Assembly (NCBI RefSeq): GCF_020524345.1
Contig: NZ_JAIVLH010000010.1
Span: 124,001 to 188,000, forward strand
Length of the DNA stretch: 64,000 bases
Origin: Metabacillus niabensis
Lineage (GTDB): Bacteria > Bacillota > Bacilli > Bacillales > Bacillaceae
Direction of reading: 5' to 3'
Positions within the stretch are counted from its first letter, which is position 1. Each line of letters opens with the position of its first letter. Below are positions 46,917 to 58,090 of the stretch, piece after piece. The translations under genes and the position numbers were made by a program. The notes below the pieces were generated by a model that saw only the letters and a program-made list of their open reading frames with translations, did no database searches and was not told the origin of the DNA.

Positions 46917-49900
46917 ATGCCTTTTGTTCATCTCCAAGTTAAAAGTGCGTACAGTTTACTTACAAGTGCAGCAAGATTAGATAAACTTGTAGGCAAAGCG
47001 AAAGAACTTCAATTCAAAGCGATGGCATTAACTGATTTTCAAGTGATGTATGGCGCCATTGCCTTTTATAAATTATGTCAACAACATGGCATAAAGCCAA
47101 TTATGGGTTTATCCATTCACGTAATCGAAAACGATAGTCAAATTCCTCTTGTTCTCTTAGCTGAGAATAATGTAGGTTATCAAAATTTAATCAAGATTAG
47201 CAGTGCTCTACAAACAAAGTCACCAGAAGGACTTCCTAAGCGCTGGTTAAAAAGCTATAGCCGGGGATTAATTGCCATCCTGCCCGGACAAAATGTGGTG
47301 AACCTCGATGATGCTATCCATAAAGTAGAAGAATATCAGTCGATTTTTGGACAACAGTCATTTTACATAGGTTTTCAATTAATATCTAAGAACGAAGATG
47401 ATGGACCTGAGCATTTGGTCAAGTTAAGTGATCAAACAAACAGTCCTCTTGTTGCAATCAATGACGTTTGTTACATCGAAAAAGAAGACTATTTAGCACA
47501 TAAGTGTTTACAGGCAATAAAAAATGGAGATAAGTTTTCTGATGAAAAAATGGACCTCAAGGAGCCTGAGGAACACTATTTAAAATCAGCTAATGATATG
47601 GTCTCACTATTTGAGGACTATCCTGATGCTCTGGAAAATACATTGAAGATTGCTGAAAGATGTTGTGTGAATTTGGATTTAGGTGTTTCACATTTACCAA
47701 CCTTTCCAACTCCTGAAAATCAAAGTGCGGATGTTTATTTGGAGGAGCTGTGCTATGAAGGTTTAGCATCTCGCTTTAACAATAAGGATTCTATATCTAT
47801 ATATGAGCAGCGGTTAAAGTATGAGTTGAGTGTGATTAAAAGGATGAATTTTAGTGACTACTTCTTAATTGTATGGGATTTTATGAAGTATGCTCACGAA
47901 AATAAGATCCTGACTGGCCCGGGGCGTGGGTCAGCTGCCGGATCGCTTGTATCATATGTCTTAAAAATTACAGATGTGGATCCTATTCAACACAGATTGC
48001 TCTTTGAGAGGTTTTTAAATCCTGAACGTATCTCAATGCCTGATATTGATATTGACTTCCCTGACACAAAACGTGATGACGTTATTTCATATGTTGCTAA
48101 AAAATATGGAAAGCTTCATGTTGCTCAAATAATCACTTTTGGCACACTGGCAGCTAAGGCTGCAATTCGGGACGTAGGCCGAGTGATGGGAGCTTCTCCG
48201 AAAGAGACGGACGTCCTCTCCAAGCTTATTCCCTCACGTCCTGGAATATCGTTAAATGACGCATATAAAGAATCGGAGTCTCTCCAAAAAGCGATATCAG
48301 AAAACGATACATACAACCAAATTTTCAAAACAGCTTTGAAAATTGAAGGACTTCCACGTCATACGTCAACACATGCGGCAGGTGTTGTCCTAAGTGATCA
48401 GCCGCTTACAAATATTGTTCCAATTCAGGAAGGACAGCAAGATGTATATTTAACTCAATTTTCAATGGATTATTTAGAGGATCTGGGCCTCTTAAAGATG
48501 GATTTTCTAGGTTTGAGAAACTTGTCTTTACTCGAAAATGTTATAACACTGATTCAACGTGGAGAAGGGAAAGGTGTAGACCTTTCAGACCTTCCTTATC
48601 AAGATGAAAAAACGTTCCGGCTCTTAACACAAGGGGATACAACAGGTGTATTCCAGCTTGAATCCGATGGTATGAGAAGTGTTTTAAAACGCTTGGGGCC
48701 AACAACTCTGGAGGATATTGTCGCGGTAAATGCTTTGTATAGACCGGGCCCAATGGAAAATATCCCGCTTTATATAGAGCGAAAACATCATAAAAGTGAC
48801 ATAACATATCTTCATCCTGCACTCAAACCGATTTTGCAGAATACGTATGGTGTAATCGTTTATCAAGAACAAATTATGGAGATAGCATCCACTATGGCAG
48901 GCTTTTCATTAGGAGAAGCAGATTTATTAAGGAGAGCAGTAGGAAAGAAAAAGAAAGAAATACTTGATAAAGAACGCGAGCATTTTGTTAAAGGCTGTCA
49001 ATTAAATGGATATAACCTTCAAGTGGCCAATTCCATTTATGATCTGATTGTGAAATTCGCTAATTATGGATTTAATAGGAGCCACGCTGTCGCATATAGT
49101 ATGATTGCTTATCAGCTTGCTTTTTTAAAAGCTCATTTTCCTTTATATTTTTGGACCGCGTTATTAACAAGTGTTAATGGAAATGAAGATAAGGTTGCTC
49201 AATATGTTCGGGAAGCGAAGCAATCAGGAATTTCAATCTTGCCTCCTTCCATTAATAAAAGTGCATTTCCGTTTCTTGTTGAAAAGAAGGCCATTCGTTT
49301 TAGTTTATCAGGAATTAAGAATGTTGGGGTTGCTGCTGTTAAGGAAATTTTTCATGCAAGACGACAAAAACCGTTTGAAGACCTATTTGATTTTTGTATT
49401 AGAGTCTCGATGAAAATTATTACTAGACGAACAATGGAGCAACTTATTTTTGCAGGTGCAATGGATGAATTTGGGGTAGATAGAGCCACATTACTAGCAA
49501 GTTTAGATGTTGCGATTGAGCATGCTGAACTTATGACACCTTCGGATGATCAACATTTTGATTTATTTTTAGGTGATGAGTTTAACCTAAAGCCCAAATA
49601 CATTGAGGTAGAGCCATTTAAAACAGAAGAAAAACTAAGATATGAAAAAGAATCTCTAGGATTTTATTTTTCTAGTCATCCTGTTGAGGTTTTTCGTAAA
49701 AAGTTAATTGATATAGGAGCAACTACTATTGATCAATTACCCTCCAAAATAGATCGTAAAGTTTCAATAGGCGGGTTGATTGGGGCAGTAAGAACCATCC
49801 GTACAAAAAAAGGGGAGGTTATGGCTTTTTTGAGTCTAGGCGATGAAACGGGCGAAATTGATGCCGTCTTATTTCCGCAAACCTATACCAAATTTAGTGA

Positions 49901-50264
49901 GAAAACAAAGGATGGATTGGTGTTTTTGTTTGGAGGTAAGGTCGAGAAAAGGCAGGATAAGATACAATTTATTATTCAACAAATGATAGATACAAATGAA
50001 TTGCCTGAGCTGTCACAACAGGAAAAGCTGTTCATAAAAATAGAAAAACAGACTGTTGATCAAAATAAGCTTATCCAGGTGAAAGAAATGCTCAAAAGTT
50101 TCCAGGGCAAAACACCTGTTTTCCTTCATTATGAAAATGAGAAACGAACCATACAATTGCCTGAGGAGTTCTTTATTCATGCAACGGACACCAGTCTAAA
50201 TGAATTAATGAAGCTGCTGGGTAAAGAAAATGTGGTGTTAATGAAAGGAAAAGGTGATAGATAA
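46917..50264 (+). CDS. dnaE: DNA polymerase III alpha subunit DnaE
   Basis: Second replicative polymerase of Firmicutes, extending primers before PolC takes over. 1115 residues: PHP domain (about 4-200), polymerase core with the active-site PDIDIDFPD (near 380), helix-hairpin-helix region, and a C-terminal OB fold (VSIGGLIGAVRTIRTKKGEVMAFLSLGDETGEIDAVLFP). The PHP start reads HLQVKSAYSLL rather than HLHVHSEYSLL, so metal ligands are lost. GAAAGGGGG precedes the ATG. Confidence 0.97.
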   Translation: MPFVHLQVKSAYSLLTSAARLDKLVGKAKELQFKAMALTDFQVMYGAIAFYKLCQQHGIKPIMGLSIHVIENDSQIPLVLLAENNVGYQNLIKISSALQTKSPEGLPKRWLKSYSRGLIAILPGQNVVNLDDAIHKVEEYQSIFGQQSFYIGFQLISKNEDDGPEHLVKLSDQTNSPLVAINDVCYIEKEDYLAHKCLQAIKNGDKFSDEKMDLKEPEEHYLKSANDMVSLFEDYPDALENTLKIAERCCVNLDLGVSHLPTFPTPENQSADVYLEELCYEGLASRFNNKDSISIYEQRLKYELSVIKRMNFSDYFLIVWDFMKYAHENKILTGPGRGSAAGSLVSYVLKITDVDPIQHRLLFERFLNPERISMPDIDIDFPDTKRDDVISYVAKKYGKLHVAQIITFGTLAAKAAIRDVGRVMGASPKETDVLSKLIPSRPGISLNDAYKESESLQKAISENDTYNQIFKTALKIEGLPRHTSTHAAGVVLSDQPLTNIVPIQEGQQDVYLTQFSMDYLEDLGLLKMDFLGLRNLSLLENVITLIQRGEGKGVDLSDLPYQDEKTFRLLTQGDTTGVFQLESDGMRSVLKRLGPTTLEDIVAVNALYRPGPMENIPLYIERKHHKSDITYLHPALKPILQNTYGVIVYQEQIMEIASTMAGFSLGEADLLRRAVGKKKKEILDKEREHFVKGCQLNGYNLQVANSIYDLIVKFANYGFNRSHAVAYSMIAYQLAFLKAHFPLYFWTALLTSVNGNEDKVAQYVREAKQSGISILPPSINKSAFPFLVEKKAIRFSLSGIKNVGVAAVKEIFHARRQKPFEDLFDFCIRVSMKIITRRTMEQLIFAGAMDEFGVDRATLLASLDVAIEHAELMTPSDDQHFDLFLGDEFNLKPKYIEVEPFKTEEKLRYEKESLGFYFSSHPVEVFRKKLIDIGATTIDQLPSKIDRKVSIGGLIGAVRTIRTKKGEVMAFLSLGDETGEIDAVLFPQTYTKFSEKTKDGLVFLFGGKVEKRQDKIQFIIQQMIDTNELPELSQQEKLFIKIEKQTVDQNKLIQVKEMLKSFQGKTPVFLHYENEKRTIQLPEEFFIHATDTSLNELMKLLGKENVVLMKGKGDR

Positions 50265-50303
50265 AATATGCCTATGACATTGTATCTAATCATGTAACGA
50301 CAC

Positions 50304-50331
50304 TTTACAAAGTAGTGATTTATGTTATTAT
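50304..50331 (+). promoter_or_regulatory. SigA-like promoter upstream of ytsJ
   Basis: TTTACA (50304-50309), 16-base spacer, TATTAT (50326-50331), about 215 bases before the ytsJ ATG. Confidence 0.5.
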
Positions 50332-50349
50332 TTAATAATGATTAAAGGG

Positions 50350-50360
50350 TGGTCAGACCA
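50350..50360. promoter_or_regulatory. FadR/GntR-type operator palindrome
   Basis: TGGTCAGACCA, a perfect palindrome of the TGGTNNGACCA class bound by FadR-subfamily GntR regulators, lying about 12 bases past the predicted start. The obvious ligand protein is the regulator encoded downstream of ytsJ. Confidence 0.55.
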
Positions 50361-50379
50361 CTTAGAAAATCCGAAAGAA

Positions 50380-50404
50380 TGCTATTTGAACATAGCAATT
50401 TTTT
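50380..50404 (+). terminator. Small hairpin with T-run ahead of ytsJ
   Basis: TGCTAT / ATAGCA with a TTGAAC loop, then a short AT spacer and six T. Weak stem. It is either the dnaE terminator or an attenuator in the ytsJ leader. Confidence 0.4.
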
Positions 50405-50547
50405 ATGTTAGCAAACCATTATTTATGAATGAATGTGATCTGAAAAAATATAAGAAAAACTGCTATTCTAAAACGTTTTTATTTTTCTGAGATTGATTCA
50501 ACAAATGTTAGGATGTCTTAATGACTTTCACAGGGGAGTGTTCAATT

Positions 50548-51777
50548 ATGTCATTGCGGGAAGAAGCCTTACATATTCATCGAGTTCATAGAGGAAAGTT
50601 GGAGTCAAAATCAAAGATACCAGTTAAGAATGCCCATGATTTAAGTCTGGCATACTCACCTGGAGTAGCAGAACCGTGTAAAGATATCTATGATGATAAG
50701 AACAAAGTATACGAGTACACAATGAAAGGGAACATGGTAGCTGTGGTATCTGATGGGACTGCGGTGTTAGGTTTGGGGAATATTGGACCTGAAGCCGCAT
50801 TGCCAGTTATGGAAGGAAAGGCTGTACTATTTAAAAGCTTTGCAGGTGTTGATGCTTTTCCAATTTGTTTGAACACTACTGATATAGAGCAAATTGTCAC
50901 TACTGTTAAACTCCTTGAACCAACGTTCGGCGGAGTAAATTTAGAAGATATAGCTGCGCCAAACTGTTTTGTCATTGAAGAAAGGTTAAAAAAAGAAACA
51001 AATATACCAATTTTCCATGATGATCAGCACGGTACGGCGATTGTAACCGTAGCAGGACTTGTAAATGCTTTGAAGTTGGTAGGGAAAAGCATGTCAAATA
51101 TCCGCGTAGTAGCAAACGGTGCCGGAGCTGCCGGTATTGCCATCATTAAGCTTTTATACCGATATGGTGTTAGAGATATTATCATGTGTGATACAAAAGG
51201 AGCTATCTACGAAAATCGACTTCATGGAATGAATAGTGTGAAGTCAGAAGTAGCTAAGTATACCAACCGGGATCAAAAAGAAGGATCACTTGCTGATGTT
51301 ATAAAAGGAGCAGATGTATTCATAGGGGTTTCTGTCCAAGGTGCATTGACAAAAGAAATGGTTCAATCGATGAATGAAAATCCTATTATTTTTGCAATGG
51401 CAAATCCAGTCCCTGAAATTATGCCTAAGGAGGCAAAAGAGGCTGGTGCAAAGGTCATTGGTACAGGTCGCTCTGATTTTCCTAATCAGGTGAATAATGT
51501 TCTTGCATTTCCAGGAATCTTTAGAGGGGCTCTCGATGTCAGAGCAACGCATATCAATGAGCAAATGAAAATTGCTGCGGTCGAGGCTATTGCATCTCTT
51601 ATATCAGAAAAGGATTTGAACTCTGATTATGTTATACCTGCACCTTTTGATCCAAGAGTGGCACCAGCTGTAGCATCGGCAGTTGCAAAAGCTGCTATGG
51701 AGACAGGTGTTGCAAGAATAAAGGTTGACCCTGAGGAAGTTGCTGAAAAAACAAGGCAGCTTGCCATTATTGAATAA
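50548..51777 (+). CDS. ytsJ: NAD(P)-dependent malic enzyme YtsJ
   Basis: Decarboxylates malate to pyruvate. 409 residues from the ATG at 50548 (GGGGAGTG upstream): KSKIPVKNAHDLSLAYSPGVAEPC, GLGNIGPEAALPVMEGKAVLFK, the active-site region HDDQHGTAIVTVAGLVNALK, and the dinucleotide fold VVANGAGAAGIAII. Length is as B. subtilis YtsJ. The gntR start lies two bases past the stop, then accDA, linking malate, pyruvate and fatty-acid synthesis. Confidence 0.95.
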   Translation: MSLREEALHIHRVHRGKLESKSKIPVKNAHDLSLAYSPGVAEPCKDIYDDKNKVYEYTMKGNMVAVVSDGTAVLGLGNIGPEAALPVMEGKAVLFKSFAGVDAFPICLNTTDIEQIVTTVKLLEPTFGGVNLEDIAAPNCFVIEERLKKETNIPIFHDDQHGTAIVTVAGLVNALKLVGKSMSNIRVVANGAGAAGIAIIKLLYRYGVRDIIMCDTKGAIYENRLHGMNSVKSEVAKYTNRDQKEGSLADVIKGADVFIGVSVQGALTKEMVQSMNENPIIFAMANPVPEIMPKEAKEAGAKVIGTGRSDFPNQVNNVLAFPGIFRGALDVRATHINEQMKIAAVEAIASLISEKDLNSDYVIPAPFDPRVAPAVASAVAKAAMETGVARIKVDPEEVAEKTRQLAIIE

Positions 51778-51779
51778 AA

Positions 51780-52421
51780 GTGAGTGATACGTCATTGTCA
51801 ACATCGCAATCTAAGGTATATATTGAAATCCTTCGTTATATCCGGGCTTTTATTGCAGAAAAGCAGCTTTCTTATGGGGATAAAATACCTTCCGAACGAG
51901 AATTAGCTGAAAAACTAAAGGTTGGAAGATCCTCTGTTCGCGAAGCATTAAGAGCGCTTGAGTTACTTGGGATGATTGAAACGCGAAGAGGGGAAGGTAC
52001 TTTTTTAAAAGATTTTAGGGAACATAATTTGATTGAAGTGCTCGGAACGTTTATATTAGAGGACTCAAAGGCAATAGATGATATTATTGAAATGAATGAT
52101 CTTCTTGAACGAAATGCCTTGCTATTAATTTTATCAAATAACGAGGAACAAACCCTGAAATTATTAAGGGAAAAACTTCATAATGGTATGATGAGCAGAT
52201 ATGAACTTATGAAGGAGCTTATGGTTCTAGCCGATAATCATCTTTTATATCGTATTTGGAATGTATTAAATGAGTATGTTTACTTTGTTCATAAAGGCAA
52301 TGATGAAATTTATTATACAAAGAAAAATGGTGAAAAGCTAATAAACGCTTTAATAGAAAAAGACCAGGTGGAAGTGTACAGAATTTATGAATCGGTATCT
52401 CTTAAAGAAAATGTCGAATAA
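51780..52421 (+). CDS. FadR-subfamily GntR regulator
   Basis: 213 residues: winged helix-turn-helix (about 10-75, KIPSERELAEKLKVGRSSVREALRALELLGMIETRRGEGTFL) and an all-helical FCD-like effector domain (about 80-213), shorter than usual and lacking an obvious metal-binding histidine set. GTG at 51780 or TTG at 51795 (better spaced from GTGAGTG) may start. It sits between malic enzyme and accDA and probably senses a metabolite of that junction. It likely binds the palindrome before ytsJ. Confidence 0.85.
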   Translation: MSDTSLSTSQSKVYIEILRYIRAFIAEKQLSYGDKIPSERELAEKLKVGRSSVREALRALELLGMIETRRGEGTFLKDFREHNLIEVLGTFILEDSKAIDDIIEMNDLLERNALLLILSNNEEQTLKLLREKLHNGMMSRYELMKELMVLADNHLLYRIWNVLNEYVYFVHKGNDEIYYTKKNGEKLINALIEKDQVEVYRIYESVSLKENVE

Positions 52422-52544
52422 TAACAGACAAAATTCTACAACATCCTTGTCTTTCATTAGTTAAAGTTAGATTAATTGACAAACATCATTTAGACATAAT
52501 AAACGAAAAAAGAGTAGCAGCTTAAGTATAGGGGAGGTACCGTT
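52422..52544 (+). other. gntR-accD gap with a possible promoter
   Basis: TTGACA at 52476-52481 followed at 15 bases by TAATAA suggests an internal accDA promoter, but spacing is poor. The accD ribosome site GGGGAGGT closes the gap. Confidence 0.3.
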
Positions 52545-53420
52545 TTGCTAAAAGATTTATTTACAAAGCCAAAACCAAAGAAAAAGAAATATGCCTCAAT
52601 TCCTTCAGAGCAGGCCAAACAAGATGTTCCGGAAGGAATTGTAATAAAATGTCCAAGTTGTAAAAAAATTATGTACACAAAAGAATTAATGAAGAATGTA
52701 AAGGTGTGTATGAACTGTTCCTACCACCATCAAATGAACGCTAGAGAGCGTATTGCAAGCTTGTTAGATGAAAATAGCTTTGTTGAATATGATAAAGAAA
52801 TGATTTCTGAGAATCCATTAAACTTTCCTGGTTATGAAGAAAAATTAGAGAAGGACCGCCAAAAAACGAATCAAAATGAAGCGGTTGTAACAGGAGAAGG
52901 AACGATCAACGGATTCAGGACAAGTGTTGCCATAATGGATGCAAGCTTCAGAATGGGAAGCATGGGATCTGTTGTTGGAGAAAAAATCACCCGTGCAATA
53001 GAAACAGCTAATGAAAAGGGATTGCCTATCATTATTTTCACTGCTTCTGGTGGAGCAAGAATGCAAGAAGGTGTTTTAAGCTTAATGCAGATGGCGAAAA
53101 CAAGTTCAGCACTTAAGCTCTTTAGTGATAATGGCGGGTTAATTATCTCGGTGATGACTCATCCAACCACTGGAGGAGTTTCAGCAAGTTTTGCCTCTCT
53201 TGGTGATTATAACTTTGCAGAGCCAGGGGCTCTTATAGGTTTTGCAGGTCGTAGAATTATTGAACAAACGATACGAGAAGAACTGCCGGAAGACTTCCAA
53301 ACTGCAGAGTTTCTCTTGAAGCATGGTCAATTAGATGCGGTTATTAACAGACAGGATTTAAAAGAAAAACTTGGTAATATCCTTGATATTCATCAAGCGG
53401 GAGGTGAAATCACATGGTAG
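52545..53420 (+). CDS. accD: Acetyl-CoA carboxylase carboxyltransferase beta subunit
   Basis: Transfers carboxyl from biotin to acetyl-CoA with AccA. 291 residues: N-terminal C4 zinc ribbon [23 protein letters not shown], then the crotonase-like core with [11 protein letters not shown] and [15 protein letters not shown] start behind GGGGAGGT. It overlaps accA by seven bases. Confidence 0.97.
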   Translation: MLKDLFTKPKPKKKKYASIPSEQAKQDVPEGIVIKCPSCKKIMYTKELMKNVKVCMNCSYHHQMNARERIASLLDENSFVEYDKEMISENPLNFPGYEEKLEKDRQKTNQNEAVVTGEGTINGFRTSVAIMDASFRMGSMGSVVGEKITRAIETANEKGLPIIIFTASGGARMQEGVLSLMQMAKTSSALKLFSDNGGLIISVMTHPTTGGVSASFASLGDYNFAEPGALIGFAGRRIIEQTIREELPEDFQTAEFLLKHGQLDAVINRQDLKEKLGNILDIHQAGGEITW

Positions 53421-54391
53421 GTGAATTGGAATTTGAAAAACCGGTCATGGAGCTCAGAGGAAAAATTAAAGAGCTTAAGGAATTTACAACCCAGTCTGAT
53501 GTGGATTTATCATCAGAAATTGAAAAGTTAGAAGACCGGTTGGAAAAGCTGGAAAATGAAATCTATTCAAATATAAAACCGTGGGACAGAGTTCAAATTG
53601 CCAGACATCCAAACCGTCCAACCACACTGGATTATATTGAACGTATTTTCACAAATTTTATCGAATGTCATGGTGACCGTTTTTATGGTGATGATGATGC
53701 GATTGTGAGTGGAATCGCTAAGTTCAGAGATATTCCTGTTACAGTAATCGGACATCAACGTGGAAAAGATACAAAGGAAAATATTAAAAGAAATTTTGGT
53801 ATGCCACATCCTGAAGGATATCGTAAAGCGTTGAGATTAATGAAACAAGCAGATAAATTTAACCGTCCCATCATTTGCTTTATTGATACAAAGGGAGCTT
53901 ATCCAGGTAAGGCTGCTGAGGAAAGAGGGCAAAGTGAAGCAATTGCTAAAAACTTATTTGAAATGGCCGGCCTTTCCGTACCTATTATTTGTATCGTTAT
54001 AGGAGAAGGAGGAAGCGGTGGGGCTTTAGCGCTAGGTGTTGGAAACTATATTCATATGTTAGAGAACTCTACTTATTCTGTGATCTCTCCTGAAGGAGCT
54101 GCTGCCCTATTATGGAAGGATGCCGGATTGGCGAAAAAAGCAGCGGAAACAATGAAGATTACTGCACCGGATTTAAAAGAATTAGGTGTGGTAGACGAGA
54201 TTATCCCTGAAGTAAAGGGTGGGGCACATAAAGACGTAGGTCTCCAAGCGAAGAATATTGAAGAGGTTTTAGCAAAATCATTAAAACAACTTTCAACGAT
54301 GAGTGATGAAGAACTAATCCAGCATCGTTATGAAAAATATAAAAGAATAGGTCAAGTATCGTTTGCAAACGATCTTCTTGGGGTAAAATAG
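53414..54391 (+). CDS. accA: Acetyl-CoA carboxylase carboxyltransferase alpha subunit
   Basis: Partner of AccD. 325 residues: N-terminal helical part ([39 protein letters not shown]), then [55 protein letters not shown] and [15 protein letters not shown], all signatures of the alpha subunit. Translationally coupled to accD. Confidence 0.98.
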   Translation: MVGELEFEKPVMELRGKIKELKEFTTQSDVDLSSEIEKLEDRLEKLENEIYSNIKPWDRVQIARHPNRPTTLDYIERIFTNFIECHGDRFYGDDDAIVSGIAKFRDIPVTVIGHQRGKDTKENIKRNFGMPHPEGYRKALRLMKQADKFNRPIICFIDTKGAYPGKAAEERGQSEAIAKNLFEMAGLSVPIICIVIGEGGSGGALALGVGNYIHMLENSTYSVISPEGAAALLWKDAGLAKKAAETMKITAPDLKELGVVDEIIPEVKGGAHKDVGLQAKNIEEVLAKSLKQLSTMSDEELIQHRYEKYKRIGQVSFANDLLGVK

Positions 54392-54392
54392 A

Positions 54393-54434
54393 TAAACGTG
54401 TGGCCTTAGCAGGTCCACGTTTTCTTTTCGGACT
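54393..54434 (+). terminator. accA terminator
   Basis: AACGTGTGG / CCACGTT stem with TTTTCTTTTC tail. Confidence 0.55.
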
Positions 54435-54494
54435 CTATTATTGATGCAACGATGACAAAGTTGGACAATAATTTTGCAAAATTACATAATTCAA

Positions 54495-54523
54495 TAAACA
54501 CAAATGATAATTTATTGTATAAT
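54495..54523 (+). promoter_or_regulatory. SigA promoter of pfkA-pyk
   Basis: TAAACA (54495-54500), 17-base spacer, TATAAT (54518-54523), about 120 bases ahead of pfkA. Confidence 0.55.
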
Positions 54524-54628
54524 GAAAAAGGCTCATAAATAGGATATTCGACAAAAGTTGACCTTTTGTTGTATCTACAATATTTTCATGTTATTTTTGA
54601 AGTAATTCAAAATTTCTATTTAAAATAG

Positions 54629-55603
<975 letters not shown>

Positions 55604-55739
55604 AAACCTGGTGGTATCGTTTCTATAAATACATGTTTTTTTATATATAAGATTATAGCCATACTAACAATGGATAAAGGAGTAGGCTATGAAAGAATGT
55701 CTATCTTCTTTATCCGCTAAATGGTAGGAGGAAAACAAT

Positions 55740-57500
55740 ATGCGTAAAACAAAGATTGTATGTACGATTGGTCCAGCTAGTGAAGCGATTGAAAAGTTAT
55801 CTGAATTGATGGAAGCTGGTATGAATGTAGCCCGTCTAAACTTTTCACATGGTGATTTTGATGAGCACGGTGCCAGGATTAAAAATATTAGAGAAGCGTC
55901 TGCTAAATTAAATAAGAATGTAGCCATTCTATTGGATACAAAGGGTCCTGAGATCCGCACAAATACAATGGAGAACGGTGCTATTGAACTGATTGCAGGA
56001 AATGAAATCATCGTTTCGATGGAAGAAGTTGTAGGAACAACAGAAAAATTTTCTGTAACGTATGAAGGACTAATAGATGACGTACATACAGGTTCAACTA
56101 TTTTGCTAGATGATGGACTTATTGAACTTGAAGTTCTTAGTTTAGATCATGCAAAAGGTGAAATTAAAACCTTAATTAAAAACAGTGGTACATTAAAGAA
56201 TAAAAAAGGTGTTAACGTACCGGGTGTTAGCGTTAAACTGCCGGGAATCACTGAAAAAGATGCAAGAGACATTGTGTTTGGAATTGAACAAGATGTTGAT
56301 TTTATTGCTGCTTCTTTTGTTCGTCGTGCTTCAGATGTTCTTGAAATTCGTGAATTACTTGAAGAACATAATGCAGGTCATATTCAAATCATTCCTAAGA
56401 TTGAGAATCAAGAAGGTGTTGACAACATTGACGAGATTTTAGAAGTTTCCGATGGATTAATGGTTGCTCGCGGAGATTTAGGTGTTGAAATTCCTGCTGA
56501 GGAAGTGCCATTAGTTCAAAAAGAGTTAATCCGTAAATGTAATGCGTTAGGTAAACCTGTTATCACAGCTACTCAAATGCTTGATAGCATGCAACGTAAC
56601 CCAAGACCAACACGTGCAGAAGCAAGTGATGTGGCAAACGCTATTTTTGATGGCACTGATGCAATCATGCTTTCTGGTGAAACTGCTGCCGGTTCTTATC
56701 CGGTGGAAGCGGTTAAAACGATGCATAACATTGCATCTAGAGCAGAACAGGCTTTAGATTACAAACAAATTCTTTCTAAACGAAGTGCTGAAGTGGGAAC
56801 AACGATTACAGATGCAATTGGACAATCTACAGCTTATACAGCGTTAAATTTAGGAGTATCTGCTATTGTTACTCCAACTGAAAGTGGTCACACAGCAAGA
56901 ATGATCTCTAAATACCGTCCAAAGGCACCAATTATTGCTGTGACAGTTTCTGATTCAATTTCCCGTAAGTTAGCATTAGTATGGGGAGTTTATCCAAGAA
57001 GTGGCAATCACTCAACTTCAACAGATGAAATGTTAGACTCCTCAATCTTACAAGCAATTAACAGTGGTTTAGTTACACACGGGGATTTAATTGTTATTAC
57101 GGCTGGTGTTCCGGTTGGAGAGTCTGGAACGACAAATCTGATGAAAGTACATGTTATTGGTAATGTACTTGCAAAGGGTCAAGGAATTGGAAGGAAAACT
57201 TCTTTTGGTAAGGTAGTTGTAGCAAGTACAGCAAAAGATGCTAAAGAAAAAATGACAGATGGTGCAATTTTAGTAGCACAAAGTACTGACCGAGATATGA
57301 TGGAAGCACTTGAAAAGGCGTCTGCCCTAATTACTGAAGAAGGCGGATTAACAAGTCATGCTGCAGTAGTAGGTTTAAGCCTTGGAATTCCTGTTATTGT
57401 AGGAGTAGAAAATGCAACAAACATTTTACAAGATGGTCAGGATATAACGGTTGATGCTGTAAGAGGTGTCATCTATCAAGGGCATGCTAGCGTTCTTTAA
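55740..57500 (+). CDS. pyk: Pyruvate kinase with C-terminal PEP-utiliser-like domain
   Basis: Final glycolytic step, PEP to pyruvate with ATP formation. 586 residues: [61 protein letters not shown] and TATQMLDSM. The extra domain (about 480-586) ends with [21 protein letters not shown], the phosphohistidine-type motif of PEP-utilising enzymes, typical of Bacillus Pyk. GGAGG precedes the ATG. Confidence 0.98.
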   Translation: MRKTKIVCTIGPASEAIEKLSELMEAGMNVARLNFSHGDFDEHGARIKNIREASAKLNKNVAILLDTKGPEIRTNTMENGAIELIAGNEIIVSMEEVVGTTEKFSVTYEGLIDDVHTGSTILLDDGLIELEVLSLDHAKGEIKTLIKNSGTLKNKKGVNVPGVSVKLPGITEKDARDIVFGIEQDVDFIAASFVRRASDVLEIRELLEEHNAGHIQIIPKIENQEGVDNIDEILEVSDGLMVARGDLGVEIPAEEVPLVQKELIRKCNALGKPVITATQMLDSMQRNPRPTRAEASDVANAIFDGTDAIMLSGETAAGSYPVEAVKTMHNIASRAEQALDYKQILSKRSAEVGTTITDAIGQSTAYTALNLGVSAIVTPTESGHTARMISKYRPKAPIIAVTVSDSISRKLALVWGVYPRSGNHSTSTDEMLDSSILQAINSGLVTHGDLIVITAGVPVGESGTTNLMKVHVIGNVLAKGQGIGRKTSFGKVVVASTAKDAKEKMTDGAILVAQSTDRDMMEALEKASALITEEGGLTSHAAVVGLSLGIPVIVGVENATNILQDGQDITVDAVRGVIYQGHASVL

Positions 57501-57525
57501 TAACGAGAGAAAATAGATAACATAT

Positions 57526-57559
57526 AAAAAAGAGAAGGGTTTATTCCTTCTCTTTTTTA
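57526..57559 (+). terminator. pyk terminator
   Basis: AAAAAAGAGAAGG / CCTTCTCTTTTTT stem with a seven-base loop. Confidence 0.9.
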
Positions 57560-57620
57560 CTATAAACGAATATGATGAAGTAAAGCTCTCTACAAAATTG
57601 ATGTGATAAGAGGTGAAGGT

Positions 57621-58007
57621 GTGCGTGTACTAATGCTACTTATTATCGTTATCCCAGCTTTAGAGATTGGAGTGTTTATCCTTTCCGGCAGGACGATCGG
57701 TACAATTCCAACAATTTTATTTATTATCTTGACAGGAGTCTTAGGGGCATGGCTGGCAAAGAAACAAGGGCTGGAGACATTACGTAATGCTCAGCAGCAA
57801 ATGCAGTTCGGTCAAATCCCTGGGGCTGCTCTCATAGATGGAATATGTATCCTTATAGGTGGAATATTACTATTAACCCCTGGATTTATTTCCGATATAG
57901 TTGGTTTTTTATTATTAATTCCTATCACAAGGAACAAAATTAAACCTTTATTCCTATTTGTAATCAAAAAAATGATCGATAAAAATCATTTCACAATTAT
58001 AAGGTGA
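57621..58007 (+). CDS. fxsA: FxsA-family membrane protein (YtzA)
   Basis: 128 residues from the GTG at 57621 behind AGAGGTG. It starts MRVLMLLIIVIPALEIGVFILSG and has four hydrophobic segments, with GVLGAWLAKKQGLETLRNAQ between the second and third. The family protects against exclusion by phage in E. coli when overproduced; its role in Bacillus is unknown. Confidence 0.9.
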   Translation: MRVLMLLIIVIPALEIGVFILSGRTIGTIPTILFIILTGVLGAWLAKKQGLETLRNAQQQMQFGQIPGAALIDGICILIGGILLLTPGFISDIVGFLLLIPITRNKIKPLFLFVIKKMIDKNHFTIIR

Positions 58008-58041
58008 GATAATTGGTTTTGTTAGATGCAATTAAACAAAT

Positions 58042-58090
58042 AGGGACAGTTCCATAAATAATTCCAATTGGAACTGCCCGCCTCTTTTAT
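58042..58090. terminator. Bidirectional terminator between fxsA and ytvI
   Basis: GGGACAGTTCC / GGAACTGCCC stem, T-rich to the right (CTCTTTTATTTTTTA) and A-rich to the left. Confidence 0.7.

Noticed and set aside
57621-58007. Phage-defence island suggested by the FxsA family name
   Set aside because: A single housekeeping-context gene with no other defence genes, mobile elements or compositional shift nearby.
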